Positions 1 to 6,822 are shown, counted from the first letter of the stretch. The stretch: 8,699 bases of DNA from Desulfobacteraceae bacterium (GCA_030612945.1 JAUWMY010000086.1:1-8699), one strand, 5' to 3'. Notes: generated from the sequence alone by a model not told the origin. Numbers and translations: made by a program.

Positions 1-96
1 AGGGAACTTGAGAGACGTGGCATAAAAACCGCCAGCCGGATTGAGGCTGTGGACACAGATGAATACAGGCCGGATCTCTTGTCAGGATCAGGTTAG
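1..96 (+). CDS. C-terminal tail of an unrecognised protein (partial, 5' end outside window)
   Basis: Frame 1 is open from the first base to a TAG at 94-96, giving 31 residues that begin RELERRGIKTAS and end PDLLSGSG. The tail is charged and hydrophilic, with no membrane segment or motif I recognise, so no function is offered. It is followed by 215 non-coding bases, so it probably belongs to a separate transcription unit from the dehydrogenase gene that follows. The alternative is a chance open frame at the window edge. The length is too short to decide on composition alone. Confidence 0.5.
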   Translation, partial: RELERRGIKTASRIEAVDTDEYRPDLLSGSG

Positions 97-144
97 GCCG
101 TTAGCGATAAAATTCTGCTCAAAACGTGCAGAAAATTGCAAAAT

Positions 145-279
145 TGAAAAAGTGTGAAGTGTCTAAAGTGATCTAAAGTGCATAAAGTTGTGGAATTCTA
201 TTTTTTATAAAAACAGATGGAGCGAAGCGACTCCTTAACTTTAGGCACTTCAAACTTTAGCTCACTTTAGGCACTTTTC
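145..279. repeat. Imperfect inverted repeat built from CTAAAGTG units in the gap before the dehydrogenase gene
   Basis: The left arm (about 145-190) holds CTAAAGTG at 163-170 and again at 173-180. The right arm (about 235-279) holds the complementary ACTTTAG units. Bases 163-179 pair with 254-270 at 16 of 17 positions, and 156-169 pair with 238-251 at 13 of 14. The centre (about 191-233) is AT-rich and includes a small GGAG..CTCC hairpin at 219-234. The structure fills most of the 97-311 gap. It may be a dispersed non-coding repeat (MITE- or REP-like) or an operator region for the downstream operon. The modular, degenerate units favour a dispersed repeat. Confidence 0.6.
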
Positions 280-311
280 CGGTTTATCCGGGTTAGGAGC
301 TAAGAAGACAG

Positions 312-1505
312 ATGAAAGCGATTGTACTTGGAATAGGCCTGCAGGGCAAAGCTGTGATTCATGATCTCGAACAAAGTGAACTAATAAGCGAAATAATTGC
401 GGCTGATATTGATATATCCCAAACAGCTCAGTATCTCAACCGAAGGGGCTATTCCAAAACACGGGCCTTAAAACTGGATGTCGCACAAGAACAGGATCTG
501 GCAAAGACGTTTACCGATATGGATATCCGGGTGGTCGTCTGTATGCTGCCGATAGAGCTTGCACTGACCGCCGCCAGGGCTGCCTTAGAAGCCGGAATCC
601 CTTTTGTAAGCTCCAACTATACATACAAGCTAAAGGAGTTGGATGCGTTGGCAAAAGAGCAGGGGGGAATCATTCTTCCGGAGATGGGGCTTGATCCAGG
701 AATCGACCTTGTCATGGGCAGATTGGCCGTGGACAAGCTGGATGAGGTTCACGGCCTTTACTCTTATGGTGGCGGTATACCTGCGCGCGAATGCGCCGCT
801 GATAGTCCCATCAAATATAAAATCTCGTGGATTTTCGATCGGGTTCTGGCTGTGTATACGCGCGAGGCGCGACTTATCAAAAACGGAGAGCTTTTTATCG
901 TTCCGGGAAATGAAATATTCCATCAGGAGAATATTCATGAGATAGAGTTTGCCGGGATCGGTTCGATTGAAGCATATCCCAACGGTGATGCTGAAAAGTA
1001 TGTTGAGATATTCGGTCTGGGCCAGGGTCTGGTTGAGATGGGGCGCTTTGCCCTCAGATGGCCTGGGCATAGCAGGTTCTGGCGCAAAATGGTGGCCCTT
1101 GGATTTTTTGATGATACTCCGGTTAAGATTGGCAACGCGGAAATTTCGCCCCTTTCTTTTTTAACCAAATGTTTGACCCCCAGGCTTCAGTATAAAATAA
1201 ATGAACGAGACCTTGCCCTGTTGAGGGTTGAGGCATGGGGCCTTAAAAAAGACAAAAAAGTGAAGGTAACCTACGATCTAATAGATTATCGTGATCTTGA
1301 AAGCGGGCTTTTCGCCATGAACCGCACTGTGGGGTTTACATCCAGCATCGGCGCTCAAATGATCCTTTCCGGCCAGATAACCCAAACAGGCGTGCTGTCG
1401 CCGGCACGCCATGTTCCACCGGATGCGTTCATTCATGAGTTAGAAGCAAGGGGTATGCATATCGATTACAAAATAGAAGAATATACTAATGGAAAAAATC
1501 GATAA
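312..1505 (+). CDS. Saccharopine dehydrogenase family oxidoreductase (lysine 6-dehydrogenase-like)
   Basis: A 397-residue cytoplasmic NAD(P)-dependent oxidoreductase of the saccharopine dehydrogenase / lysine 6-dehydrogenase type, a family acting on C-N bonds of amino or imino acids. The N-terminal Rossmann domain (residues 1 to about 120) opens with MKAIVLGIGLQG, giving the GxGxxG dinucleotide motif at 7-12. The C-terminal domain has family signatures: GLDPGID (126-132), GGGIPARECA (153-162) and YKISW (169-173). A late VGFTSSIGAQM segment matches the end of the fold. Length is normal for the family. The start has AGGAG at 295-299, a rather long 12 bases upstream. The 3' end overlaps the regulator gene by 17 bases, so the two are translationally linked. 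The exact substrate (lysine, an opine, saccharopine or another amino acid) cannot be read from sequence. Family assignment is firm, specificity is open. Confidence 0.88.
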   Translation: MKAIVLGIGLQGKAVIHDLEQSELISEIIAADIDISQTAQYLNRRGYSKTRALKLDVAQEQDLAKTFTDMDIRVVVCMLPIELALTAARAALEAGIPFVSSNYTYKLKELDALAKEQGGIILPEMGLDPGIDLVMGRLAVDKLDEVHGLYSYGGGIPARECAADSPIKYKISWIFDRVLAVYTREARLIKNGELFIVPGNEIFHQENIHEIEFAGIGSIEAYPNGDAEKYVEIFGLGQGLVEMGRFALRWPGHSRFWRKMVALGFFDDTPVKIGNAEISPLSFLTKCLTPRLQYKINERDLALLRVEAWGLKKDKKVKVTYDLIDYRDLESGLFAMNRTVGFTSSIGAQMILSGQITQTGVLSPARHVPPDAFIHELEARGMHIDYKIEEYTNGKNR

Positions 1506-2649
1506 AGCTGTCCAGGAATCCCTAATTCAAAAAAACGTGGGTATCAAGATCAGGGAGCTTCGCAAGGCCGGAAAGATGAATGCAATCGATCTTGCATCGA
1601 AAGCCGGCATATCCCAGGGCCAGCTTTCCAAGATTGAAACCGGCAAGGCCAATGTGTCAATAAAAAATCTGGCCCTGTTGTGCCGTGTATTGGGCCGTCC
1701 ATTGAACTACCTCTTTCAGGCAGAAGATAAAGCATCTGCCGTACGCCACAGGATCATTGCGGTCGCAGGCCTTGAAAACCAGGGTCTGCACTGGTTCGCA
1801 CAGGAGGTTGGCAGCAATACAAACGGAGCCGTGGCTCTTAATTCTCTCGGAACACTTCAGTTCGGCCCTGCTGTTGATCAGATTGACCTGATTTTTGAAG
1901 GAAGCGTCGATCTTTTTATTGAAAATCTGGTTCAATTTTTTAAAATCGCACCGGCACTTAAACAGCTTTCCCTGCCATACTGTTTCAGAGACGAACAGCA
2001 CAGGCATGCATTTCTGTCGAGTCCATATTTCAGGAAAAACGTCACGGAAGTACTGCTGCAGAAAGGGATTAGGTTGTTAAACCCAAACTGGAACTGGATA
2101 AGGGGGCTTGAGTGGGTGCTTGTTTCACGCCGACCCATATGCACACCTGAGGATGTTAAGGGTTTGAAAGTGAGAATATACGATTGCGAACATCTTCGCA
2201 TATTTTGGGATGAGATGGGGGCCATTCCAGTTGTGATCCCATGGTCAAAAGTTCGTAAAGCCATCGCCTCCGGCCAGGTGGATGTGGTACCTACCAAAAA
2301 GGCGCTGATATACCATAACGGGTTTTGCAGCAATGCAAAATATGTTACGATCCTCGGAGATATCCCTGAGATTATGGGAGTTTTCATAACAGAAACAAAA
2401 TACAGCTCATTTTCACCTTGGATTCAACACGCCTTGGAAAAAGCCTGCGACAGTGCCGGGAATATTTTTTCTTTAAACCTTTACCATATCGAAAAAAAGA
2501 ATGAGCGACTCAACATGAGTCGATATAAAGCCGCCTATCTCAAGGTTGATTTATCACCGTGGCAGCTTGCAGTTTCAAGGATACGAAAAAAAATGACCGA
2601 TCAGGGCATCCTTCAGGAACAGACCTTGAGAGAGATAGAAAAGGTCTAA
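1489..2649 (+). CDS. XRE-family transcriptional regulator fused to a TRAP (DctP-type) solute-binding domain
   Basis: A 386-residue two-domain protein. Residues about 15-78 are a Cro/C1-type (XRE) helix-turn-helix: GIKIRELRKAGKMNAIDLA, then ISQGQLSKIETGKANVS as turn and recognition helix. Residues about 88-380 match the DctP/TRAP periplasmic-binding fold: LPYCFRDEQH (162-171), RRPICTPEDVKGLKVRIY (214-231), MGAIPVVIPWSKVRKAIASG (243-262) and VDVVPTK (264-270). R229 in GLKVR aligns with the arginine that grips the ligand carboxylate in SiaP-type proteins. There is no signal peptide or membrane segment, so the binding domain should act in the cytoplasm as a ligand sensor for the DNA-binding domain. 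The start lies inside the previous gene with only a weak purine-rich ribosome site, and the stop is 19 bases before the MmgE/PrpD ATG. Domain calls come from remembered family patterns; ligand and targets are unknown. Confidence 0.87.
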   Translation: MEKIDKAVQESLIQKNVGIKIRELRKAGKMNAIDLASKAGISQGQLSKIETGKANVSIKNLALLCRVLGRPLNYLFQAEDKASAVRHRIIAVAGLENQGLHWFAQEVGSNTNGAVALNSLGTLQFGPAVDQIDLIFEGSVDLFIENLVQFFKIAPALKQLSLPYCFRDEQHRHAFLSSPYFRKNVTEVLLQKGIRLLNPNWNWIRGLEWVLVSRRPICTPEDVKGLKVRIYDCEHLRIFWDEMGAIPVVIPWSKVRKAIASGQVDVVPTKKALIYHNGFCSNAKYVTILGDIPEIMGVFITETKYSSFSPWIQHALEKACDSAGNIFSLNLYHIEKKNERLNMSRYKAAYLKVDLSPWQLAVSRIRKKMTDQGILQEQTLREIEKV

Positions 2650-2668
2650 TGATCGGTCCTCTTTGCAG

Positions 2669-4009
2669 ATGAAAAATAGAAAAGACACAACAACCTCGGC
2701 GTTGGCCAGGTTCGCCTGTGAGCTCGTACCGGATAAGATTCCGCTTTCTGCATATGATGCCGCGAAGAAATGCATTCTCGATCTTGTGGCGGCCTCTGCG
2801 GCCGGCTCCCGCTCACTTGCAGCAATGGCCGTCCTGGATATGTCGGAACGGCTTTTTTCGTCCGGCCGTTCTGACGTATGGTTTTCGGGAAAAACTTTTA
2901 ATGCCCCCGGAGCCGCTTATGTAAACAGCACTTTTGCAAGCGCTCTGGACCTGGATGATGGTCATAGAGAGGCCATGGGGCATCCCGGAGCTTCGATTAT
3001 TCCCGCCGCACTTGCCGTTGCCCAAGAGACAAACGCCGCCGGCAGGGAACTTCTTGCAGCCATCATAATCGGTTACGAGGTTGCGATAAGGGTTGCGGCG
3101 GCACGCGATCATGCTGCCCAGGACACCCTGGCAACGGGAAGATGGTGTGCTTACGGTGCAACTGCAGCAGGGGGGCGGCTCCGCCATATGCCGGCGAAAA
3201 AACTTGCTGAAGCATTTGCCGTAGCCGGTGTTCATGCGCCGGGATTGTCTGCCGCGGGCTACAGTCAGGTCATGGGAAACAGCGCCAAAGAGGGGATACC
3301 CTGGGCGACATTAACAGGCCTTTCAGCTCTTTGGTTGGCCGATAAGGGCTTCACAGGCCCAACAGACATTTTAGACCATGCGGACTATTATGATTCCAAT
3401 AAAATAATTTCAGGCCTGGGCAATAGCTTTGCCGTTGAAAAGGTATATTTCAAACCTTATGCATGCTGCCGTTGGATACACAGTGCCATTGACGCACTTT
3501 TCCTCATAATGGCAGAAAACAGTCTGAACTCAGGTATGATCAGCAATATCGAGGTTCACACATTTGAAAGAGCGTTGCGACTCAATAACTATCCTGTCCC
3601 GAATTCCTTGGAGGATGCCCAATACAGCATTCCCTTCTGCATGGCAGTGGCAGCGATCGAGGGAAAGGAAGGGCTTTTACCTCTAACGCCTACGTTGCTC
3701 TCCCGCAAAGATATCGTTTCGTTTGCCCATAAGATTCAGTTGTATTCGGACCAGAAGTTGGACAGGCTTTTTCCAGCCATGGTACCTGCCAGGGTGATTG
3801 CGCACACGAAAAAAGGGGCATTTGAAAAAGTTGTAAAATCTCCCAAGGGCGATTTATCCAATCCAATGAATTTTTCGGAAATTGAAAACAAGCTTCGGCG
3901 CCTGTCACGGCAAAATCGACCCGGTACTTTTCCAGGGAAGATCCTGGACGTGGTAAACAGCCTGGAAAACAGTGGCATCGATGCGCTGACATCTGTGCTA
4001 AAAAAATAG
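2669..4009 (+). CDS. MmgE/PrpD family protein (2-methylcitrate dehydratase / iminodisuccinate epimerase superfamily)
   Basis: A 446-residue protein of the MmgE/PrpD family, whose members include 2-methylcitrate dehydratase, cis-aconitate decarboxylase and iminodisuccinate epimerase, all acting on small polycarboxylates. The N-terminal helical domain carries the hallmark ALDLDDGHREAMGHPGAS (about 92-109), followed by IIPAALAVAQE. The second domain carries KPYACCRWIHSAIDA (about 262-276), a typical family active-site stretch. Length is normal. I chose ATG 2669; an in-frame TTG at 2663 would add two residues. Neither has a convincing Shine-Dalgarno, which suggests coupling to the regulator gene ending 19 bases upstream. 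No prpB or prpC is nearby, so a methylcitrate-cycle role is not supported. Co-location with an amino/imino-acid oxidoreductase makes an imino- or amino-dicarboxylate substrate worth considering, but that is inference. Confidence 0.88.
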   Translation: MKNRKDTTTSALARFACELVPDKIPLSAYDAAKKCILDLVAASAAGSRSLAAMAVLDMSERLFSSGRSDVWFSGKTFNAPGAAYVNSTFASALDLDDGHREAMGHPGASIIPAALAVAQETNAAGRELLAAIIIGYEVAIRVAAARDHAAQDTLATGRWCAYGATAAGGRLRHMPAKKLAEAFAVAGVHAPGLSAAGYSQVMGNSAKEGIPWATLTGLSALWLADKGFTGPTDILDHADYYDSNKIISGLGNSFAVEKVYFKPYACCRWIHSAIDALFLIMAENSLNSGMISNIEVHTFERALRLNNYPVPNSLEDAQYSIPFCMAVAAIEGKEGLLPLTPTLLSRKDIVSFAHKIQLYSDQKLDRLFPAMVPARVIAHTKKGAFEKVVKSPKGDLSNPMNFSEIENKLRRLSRQNRPGTFPGKILDVVNSLENSGIDALTSVLKK

Positions 4010-4010
4010 G

Positions 4011-4346
4011 TAGCCGTTCACGGGTTCAGGGTTCAACGTTCAGGGTTAGGGACAGGGACAAAATTGAAGACCCGAAGTCCTCGTAAAAAATGCTGGTTTT
4101 GCCACATAATTGCCAAATACCATGGTCCAGATTTGTGGGGATGTGGAAGCGGTCGGTTTTCCCGTACAAAACGTTTACAAAATGACGTATGGTGGTGAGA
4201 ATGCAACCTTTGAACATCTGAACCCCTGGCCCAGACCGATCATCGGGACTATACATGCGAGAAGTACAGTCTAAGCCTACTCAAGCACAGGTTTGGAATC
4301 ATGCCAAGAGTCGCACAAGGGCGGGCTTTGAACCCGTGAACGGTTA
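4011..4346. repeat. Non-coding segment bounded by 18-base inverted repeats (possible MITE-like element)
   Basis: Bases 4014-4028 (CCGTTCACGGGTTCA) are exactly complementary to 4329-4343. Extending three bases outward to 4011 and 4346 adds two matches and one mismatch. Inside the left end, GTTCAGGGTT occurs at 4024-4033 and 4038-4047, a direct repeat with a 14-base period. The interior (about 300 bases) has no supported gene. No clear target-site duplication is visible: the left flank is AAATAGG and the right flank CACAGACC. The left end begins two bases after the MmgE/PrpD stop codon. It could be a decayed miniature transposable element or a dispersed intergenic repeat. Confidence 0.5.
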
Positions 4347-4350
4347 CACA

Positions 4351-4400
4351 GACCTTTTTCAGCAAAACGTTGCCAGAGCGGGGGATACTCATTAAAGGTC
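4351..4400. other. Potential RNA hairpin region between the inverted-repeat element and cooC
   Basis: GACCTTT at 4351-4357 is complementary to AAAGGTC at 4394-4400, and the enclosed loop has a small GCAA/TTGC stem. This is the only structured part I see in the rest of the 4347-4511 gap. It has no terminator-like T run directly after the stem and does not match a riboswitch I know. It lies about 110 bases upstream of the cooC start and could be leader RNA or chance. Confidence 0.25.
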
Positions 4401-4498
4401 GGTTTATTTTTGTTCTTGAAAAAATGTTCGAAACTGTTTTAAGTTAAGATTTCATTTAGTAAATTCTGAGATGCTACTTTTTAAAAAGCAGAAAGCAC

Positions 4499-4504
4499 AA
4501 GGAG
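4499..4504 (+). promoter_or_regulatory. Ribosome binding site of cooC
   Basis: AAGGAG lies seven bases before the ATG at 4512, a strong and well-placed Shine-Dalgarno that supports this start codon. Confidence 0.75.
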
Positions 4505-4511
4505 ATAATAT

Positions 4512-5273
4512 ATGAAGATTGCCGTAAGTGGTAAGGGAGGCGTGGGTAAGACTACGTTTGCCGCTTTTCTAATTCGGGCCCTTGCAGACGAGGGTAAAAA
4601 GGTGCTGGCCATTGACGCGGATCCCGATGCCAACCTGGCCCAGGCCCTTGGCGTCAAAAACAGCAGTGAAATAGTGCCCATTTCACAAATGAGGGGTCTG
4701 ATTGAGGAAAGAACCGGGGCCAAGGCGGGTACTATGGGACAGTTTTTTAAGCTGAATCCTAAGGTTGACGACCTGCCGGAGAAACTGTCCGTCGAAGTGG
4801 ATGGCGTAAAAGTAATGGTTATGGGAAGTGTCAAAATAGGTGGGGCAGGATGTGTATGTCCCGAGGGCATCCTCCTCAAGAATCTGGTGAGGCATATTGT
4901 GCTCGCCCGGGATGAGGCAGTGGTAATGGATATGGAGGCCGGTTTGGAACACCTGGGCCGGGGTACGGCCATGGCCGTTGACCGGCTGGTGGTCGTGGTG
5001 GAACCCGGAAAGCGGAGCATTGAAACAGCGCATCAAATCGCCAAACTGGCGGGAGATATCAGGATAAAAAAACTGAGTTTTGTGGGCAATAAGATCCGGT
5101 CGGACAAAGACAGGGATTTCTTGTTGAAGCAAATGCCTGATTTTCATTTCCTGGCTTTTATCCCTTTAAGCAATGGTATCATTGAGGCTGACCTGGAGGG
5201 TCGCCCACCATACGAGAAAGACAAGGAAGGGCTCAAGATAGTTAAAAAAACGCTGGAAGAACTTGAAAGCTAA
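4512..5273 (+). CDS. cooC: CooC-type ATPase, carbon monoxide dehydrogenase nickel-insertion accessory protein
   Basis: A 253-residue SIMIBI/MinD-class ATPase of the CooC family, which helps load nickel into the C-cluster of Ni-CODH (or CODH/acetyl-CoA synthase) in the cytoplasm. The deviant Walker A motif GKGGVGKTT is at 7-15. The second nucleotide-site motif IDADPDANLAQALG is at 34-47. VVMDMEAGLEHLGRGTA (137-153) holds the Walker B/switch region. GCVCP at 113-117 supplies the C114-x-C116 pair that binds metal at the CooC dimer interface. Conservation of this CxC separates it from ParA/MinD proteins. Family length is about 250. serC follows after 21 bases, so the two are probably co-transcribed. 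No CODH catalytic gene is in the window, so its client is encoded elsewhere. AcsF-type paralogues are very similar and cannot be excluded. Confidence 0.88.
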   Translation: MKIAVSGKGGVGKTTFAAFLIRALADEGKKVLAIDADPDANLAQALGVKNSSEIVPISQMRGLIEERTGAKAGTMGQFFKLNPKVDDLPEKLSVEVDGVKVMVMGSVKIGGAGCVCPEGILLKNLVRHIVLARDEAVVMDMEAGLEHLGRGTAMAVDRLVVVVEPGKRSIETAHQIAKLAGDIRIKKLSFVGNKIRSDKDRDFLLKQMPDFHFLAFIPLSNGIIEADLEGRPPYEKDKEGLKIVKKTLEELES

Positions 5274-5280
5274 AGTATTT

Positions 5281-5288
5281 AAAGGAGG
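5281..5288 (+). promoter_or_regulatory. Ribosome binding site of serC
   Basis: AAAGGAGG lies six bases before the ATG at 5295. It is a near-perfect Shine-Dalgarno in the 21-base gap after cooC and fixes the serC start. Confidence 0.8.
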
Positions 5289-5294
5289 TTACTA

Positions 5295-6380
5295 ATGAGT
5301 AAAAGAATACACAATTTTAATGCTGGTCCGGCTGCATTGCCTTTGCCTGTTTTGGAAGAAATACAGGCAGAACTCTTAGATTTCAAGGGCTCCGGGATGT
5401 CTATCCTGGAGGTGAGCCATCGTTCAAAGTGGTTTGACGATGTGATAAATGAGGCAGTTGAAATGACAAAAAACCTCTTGAATCTCGGCAAAGATTTCCA
5501 TGTCCTTTTCATCCAGGGTGGTGCCAGCCTTCAGTTTTGCATGATCCCGATGAATCTAAGCTTAGAAGAGAAACCACTGGATTTTATAGACACAGGCACA
5601 TGGTCCACCAAAGCCATAAAGGAAGCCAAAATCCAGGGTAAGGATGTACGCGTGATCGCCTCTTCCGAGGATAAGGGATTCTCGTACATTCCGAAAGACT
5701 TCAAAGTAGATGAGGATGCAGCGTTTCTCCATTTTACGTCAAACAACACGATCAAAGGCACTCAGTGGGCCAAATTCCCTGAAAGCGGAAATGTTCCGCT
5801 TTTCTGCGACATGTCTTCGGACATCATGAGCCGACCTTTTGATGCAAAGCCTTTCGGGTTGATCTATGCGGGAGCACAGAAGAATATAGGGCCTGCTGGC
5901 ACTGCAATGGTAATTATTCGAAAGGACATGCTCGAAAGAGTCCCGGATAACATCCCCACAATGTTGAAATACACTACATTCAGTGAAAAAAATTCCATGT
6001 TCAATACACCGGCCTGCCTGGTCATTTATACAACCAATCTGGTTCTAAAATGGCTTCAAGAGACCATTGGCGGACTTGAGGAAATGGAAAAGGTCAATAA
6101 AGAGAAGGGAGCCCTCCTATACGGCTTTATTGATCAATCCGATTTTTATCAGGGAACTGCGGCCAGGGACAGCAGGTCCCTGATGAATGTGACCTTCAGG
6201 CTTCCGAACGAGGACCTGGAAAAAAGGTTTGTGGCTCAGGCCATGGAAGAGGGCATGGGAGGCCTGAAAGGGCACCGTTCAGTCGGAGGTTGTCGGGCTT
6301 CCATCTACAATGCCACAGATATCTGGGCGGTAAAGGACCTGGTGGCATTCATGGGAGAATTTGAGAAAAAAGAGGGATGA
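5295..6380 (+). CDS. serC: Phosphoserine aminotransferase
   Basis: A 361-residue cytoplasmic PLP enzyme of the class V aminotransferase family. It converts 3-phosphohydroxypyruvate and glutamate to phosphoserine and 2-oxoglutarate, the second step of serine synthesis, and in many bacteria also serves pyridoxine synthesis. The N-terminus HNFNAGPAALPLPVL and the segment GMSILEVSHRSKWF (34-47) are SerC hallmarks. FIQGGASLQF (72-81) and TGTWSTKA (100-107) form part of the cofactor phosphate site. K196 in YAGAQKNIGPAG is the expected Schiff-base lysine. The C-terminal GGLKGHRSVGGCRASIYNA matches the substrate-binding end of the family. Length is standard (about 360). It follows cooC closely, with no serA or serB in the window. 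Identification is secure; the pairing with cooC is less usual. Confidence 0.96.
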   Translation: MSKRIHNFNAGPAALPLPVLEEIQAELLDFKGSGMSILEVSHRSKWFDDVINEAVEMTKNLLNLGKDFHVLFIQGGASLQFCMIPMNLSLEEKPLDFIDTGTWSTKAIKEAKIQGKDVRVIASSEDKGFSYIPKDFKVDEDAAFLHFTSNNTIKGTQWAKFPESGNVPLFCDMSSDIMSRPFDAKPFGLIYAGAQKNIGPAGTAMVIIRKDMLERVPDNIPTMLKYTTFSEKNSMFNTPACLVIYTTNLVLKWLQETIGGLEEMEKVNKEKGALLYGFIDQSDFYQGTAARDSRSLMNVTFRLPNEDLEKRFVAQAMEEGMGGLKGHRSVGGCRASIYNATDIWAVKDLVAFMGEFEKKEG

Positions 6381-6435
6381 TCCCAGGTCTGCTATGCGTG
6401 TTAGATAGTGATTTGCGATGCCCTATGGAATAAAG

Positions 6436-6747
6436 TTCAAATGACAAAATCCAAATGTCAAATCAAATCCAAAACCCCAATGTCAAAATGTTTCCCAAAA
6501 CAATCAGTTATTTATTTTTTTCGCAATATCTCAAAAAGTATGGGCATTCCGAACCTTCCCCCTTTTGCAAAGGGGGATTGAGGGGGATTTTCTTAATACA
6601 ACCCGAATTTATTGAGAACTTACACTTTTTCCCATTGTTCATCTCCATTATTGTAGGCTGCATTTGAATTGATGGGTGGATATATCTTTTTAGCATTTGT
6701 CATTTGACATTCCTTTGAAATTTGAGCTTTGACCTTTGTCATTCGAA
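6436..6747. repeat. AT-rich inverted-repeat element between serC and asnS (possible MITE-like repeat)
   Basis: TTCAAATGACAAA at 6436-6448 pairs with TTTGTCATTCGAA at 6735-6747 at 12 of 13 positions. A second arm, AATGTCAAAT at 6454-6463, is complementary to ATTTGACATT at 6702-6711. Both arms are made of degenerate AAATGTC/AAATGAC units, the same build as many dispersed deltaproteobacterial intergenic repeats (from memory). The interior contains the G/C-run hairpin at 6558-6576 and no supported gene. Short open frames crossing this stretch have no ribosome site and follow the repeat. It fills most of the 6381-6834 gap; 6381-6435 shows nothing notable. Confidence 0.55.
6558..6576. repeat. C5T3-TGC-A3G5 hairpin inside the serC-asnS gap
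   Basis: CCCCCTTT (6558-6565), loop TGC, AAAGGGGG (6569-6576) make a perfect 8-base-pair stem, followed by ATTGAGGGGGATTTT, where the G5 run recurs at 6582-6586. This form (CCCCCTTT..AAAGGGGGATTGAGGGGGATT) resembles a widespread bacterial intergenic palindrome. It could also slow transcription after serC, but it is 180 bases past the stop and has only a short T run, so I do not call it a terminator. Confidence 0.55.
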
Positions 6748-6757
6748 TTCATTTTAT
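6729..6757 (+). promoter_or_regulatory. Possible sigma-70 promoter for asnS
   Basis: TTGACC at 6729-6734 (5 of 6 to consensus), a 17-base spacer, then TTTTAT at 6752-6757 (4 of 6 to TATAAT). A start near 6764 would place both downstream hairpins (6769-6811) in the mRNA leader. The -35 overlaps the right arm of the inverted repeat, and the tract is AT-rich, so chance matches are likely. Confidence 0.3.
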
Positions 6758-6768
6758 TTACATATTTG

Positions 6769-6811
6769 GACCCTTTTAGGGTCACCATTCAAGTCACCCT
6801 TTTTAAGGGTG
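6769..6811 (+). promoter_or_regulatory. Two tandem hairpins with an alternative pairing in the asnS leader
   Basis: Hairpin 1 is GACCCT (6769-6774) with AGGGTC (6778-6783), loop TTT. Hairpin 2 is CACCCTT (6795-6801) with AAGGGTG (6805-6811), loop TTT. The 3' arm of the first (AGGGT, 6778-6782) can instead pair with the 5' arm of the second (ACCCT, 6796-6800), so two mutually exclusive folds exist. The second hairpin ends 11 bases before the GAGGT ribosome site. There is no T run after it, so any control would be on translation rather than a classic terminator. No T-box features were recognised. Confidence 0.35.
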
Positions 6812-6822
6812 GTAGCTGACTC

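Noticed and set aside
4122..4274. 50-codon + strand open frame (MVQICGDVEAVGFPVQN...) inside the inverted-repeat element
   Set aside because: It has no ribosome site, no recognised family and lies inside a repeat-bounded non-coding segment. The opposite strand is also open for 76 codons, so openness here is not informative.
4321..4345. GGGCTTTGAACCC as a tRNA T-arm
   Set aside because: It lacks the TTCGANNC loop and no acceptor, D or anticodon stem can be placed around it. It is the inverted-repeat end.
4416..4444. TTGAAA with a 17-base spacer as a cooC promoter
   Set aside because: The -10 position reads TTAAGT, only 3 of 6 to consensus, in an AT-rich tract where such matches are frequent.
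4481..5020. 179-codon - strand open frame opposite cooC
   Set aside because: Low-complexity Ser/Thr/Pro-rich translation typical of an antisense shadow; the + strand has full CooC motifs.
6455..6667. 70-codon + strand open frame in the serC-asnS gap
   Set aside because: It runs through the inverted-repeat arm and the C5T3/A3G5 hairpin, has no ribosome site, and its product follows the repeat sequence.
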